Source: an uncultured Caldilinea sp.
GTDB lineage: Bacteria; Chloroflexota; Anaerolineae; Caldilineales; Caldilineaceae
Assembly (NCBI GenBank): GCA_937928035.1
Contig: CALFWA010000072.1
Location: 1-7,910 of the forward strand
DNA length: 7,910 nt
Reading direction: 5' to 3'
Part shown: positions 6,932 to 7,910 of the stretch, one piece after another
How the letters are laid out: the number at the start of each line of letters is the position of its first letter
Numbering within the stretch: the stretch's first letter is position 1
The notes under the pieces: generated by a model
The model's database searches: none
Told to the model about the DNA's origin: nothing
What the model saw: the letters and a program-made list of their open reading frames with translations, nothing else
Made by a program: the position numbers and the translations under genes

Positions 6932-7891
6932 TCAGTCGCCATGCTCCAGCCAGGCGATCTCTTCGGGAGAGAGCGCAATATCCAGAGCGGCGGCATTGGC
7001 GGCGAACTCGGCGCCGTTGGCGCATCCCACCAGCGGGTAGACAGGAAAGGGCTGCGCCAGGACATACGCCATGGCGATCTGGGGCAACGTTGCGTTGCGT
7101 TGCTCGGCGAGCCGGCGGGCGCGCTCCAGCCGCGCAAAATTCTCCGGATAGCAATAGCTTTGGACGCACAACCGGTCGAGATACGTGGTGAAGGAATCGA
7201 GGTTGTCCGGACGAAAGCGGCCGCTGAAAAAGCCGCCGGCCAGGCTGGACCACGCCAACACCGGCATCTTTGTCTGCGCGTAGAATGCGCGCGCCTCGGC
7301 GTTGGCGTCTCCGGTCAGGGTGACGCAATTGGCCCATGGCTCCTTGAACTGAATCGCCAGGCTGAAGTGGGGGCTGGAGACGGCGAAGGGCGTCAGGTTG
7401 CGCGCAGCCGCATATTCGTTGGCCTCCTGCAGCCTGCGGTGGTTCCAGTTTGATCCTCCGAAAGCGTGGATGCGACCTGCAGTCAGGTGTTCGTTGAGCA
7501 CTTCGACGATCGGGCCGACAGGAACGCTTGGATCGTCGCGATGAAGCAAATAGAGGTCGATATAGTCGGTGCGCAGGCGCGCCAGCGAGTCGAACAGGTC
7601 GGAGGTGATATCGAAGGGCGTCACGCGGGCGCGATCCTGGTTGTGGTGCGCACCTTTGGTGATGATGACGACCTGATCGCGTACCCCGCGGGCCTCGATC
7701 CAGCGCCCCAGGGTGCGTTCGCAGTCGCCGTTGCCGTAGCCGTGGGCAGTGTCGAAGGTGTTGCCGCCTAAGGCCAGGATGTCATCGAGCAGCTTGAAGC
7801 TGTAGTCCATTTTGTCGGAGCCGATCATCACCGTGCCCTGAATCAAGCGGGCGACCGGTTTGGCGACGCCGGGAATTTCACCGTACTGCAT
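6932..7891 (-). CDS. Aldo/keto reductase
   Basis: NADPH-dependent oxidoreductase of the aldo/keto reductase superfamily, a cytoplasmic (beta/alpha)8 barrel reducing carbonyl groups to alcohols. It has 319 residues, normal for the family. The full catalytic tetrad is visible: Asp47 and Tyr52 in FDTAHGYGNGDCERTLG, Lys79 in VVIITKG and His117 in IDLYLLHRDD. The strand FGGSNWN (144-150), the segment VLAWSSLAGGFFSG (211-224) and the cofactor-side VYPLVGCAN (284-292) follow in family order. The arrangement resembles the YajO/Tas-like group more than the short aldose reductases. ATG at 7891 has GAGG 6 bases upstream; the gene's promoter lies outside the window. The substrate cannot be told. The nearby kinase operon on the opposite strand would be compatible with sugar or polyol redox chemistry, but the two are separated by the tRNA array and mgtE. 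Confidence 0.95.
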   Translation of the reverse strand: MQYGEIPGVAKPVARLIQGTVMIGSDKMDYSFKLLDDILALGGNTFDTAHGYGNGDCERTLGRWIEARGVRDQVVIITKGAHHNQDRARVTPFDITSDLFDSLARLRTDYIDLYLLHRDDPSVPVGPIVEVLNEHLTAGRIHAFGGSNWNHRRLQEANEYAAARNLTPFAVSSPHFSLAIQFKEPWANCVTLTGDANAEARAFYAQTKMPVLAWSSLAGGFFSGRFRPDNLDSFTTYLDRLCVQSYCYPENFARLERARRLAEQRNATLPQIAMAYVLAQPFPVYPLVGCANGAEFAANAAALDIALSPEEIAWLEHGD

Positions 7892-7910
7892 GTTTAACCT
7901 CGTTCATGTT

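Overview
The window is about 60% GC with tightly packed genes, no mobile elements and no CRISPR. It reads as a chromosomal segment of a free-living bacterium. The RNase P RNA variant, the codon bias of the long genes and the protein flavour (a carbohydrate-kinase cluster, an MgtE transporter, an aldo/keto reductase) suggest a Chloroflexota lineage, perhaps Anaerolineae/Caldilineae. That assignment is inference and has not been tested by any search.

Layout. Positions 2-3194 (+) hold a sugar-kinase operon: the 3' part of a PfkB-family kinase (entering from the left edge), a complete xylulokinase (xylB), and a second PfkB-family kinase of the 1-phosphofructokinase / tagatose-6-phosphate kinase type. 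The junctions overlap by 4 bases and by 1 base, so the three are probably translationally coupled. A 16-bp perfect hairpin at 3324-3363 follows. Positions 3425-4747 (+) are a stable-RNA region: a promoter, RNase P RNA (rnpB, 3536-3994), a second promoter, then six tRNA genes (Leu-UAG, Ala-UGC, Gly-GCC, Phe-GAA, Gln-UUG, His-GUG) ending at a strong hairpin terminator at 4708-4747.

On the minus strand, facing the tRNA array and lying between it and mgtE, is a compact unit of about 200 nt that I do not recognise. It has a strong promoter (4916-4944), a 27-codon ORF with its own ribosome binding site, an overlapping 19-codon ORF behind a near-perfect Shine-Dalgarno, a 13-bp hairpin, and the shared terminator. 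A segment on the 5' side of that hairpin's loop is complementary to the Shine-Dalgarno, so competing RNA folds are possible. This is the best candidate for something undescribed in the window.

Positions 4962-6314 (-) encode a complete MgtE-family Mg2+ transporter. The 617 bases upstream of it contain an intrinsic terminator at 6401-6440, a weak 87-codon ORF, and a good promoter (6874-6902) just beyond the stop of the next gene. This is either a separate small-RNA or small-protein gene, or a long attenuated mgtE leader. Positions 6932-7891 (-) encode an aldo/keto reductase with a complete catalytic tetrad.

The kinases would feed ketoses and ketose phosphates into the pentose-phosphate pathway and glycolysis, and the aldo/keto reductase may relate to sugar or polyol redox chemistry. 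MgtE and the RNA genes are housekeeping.
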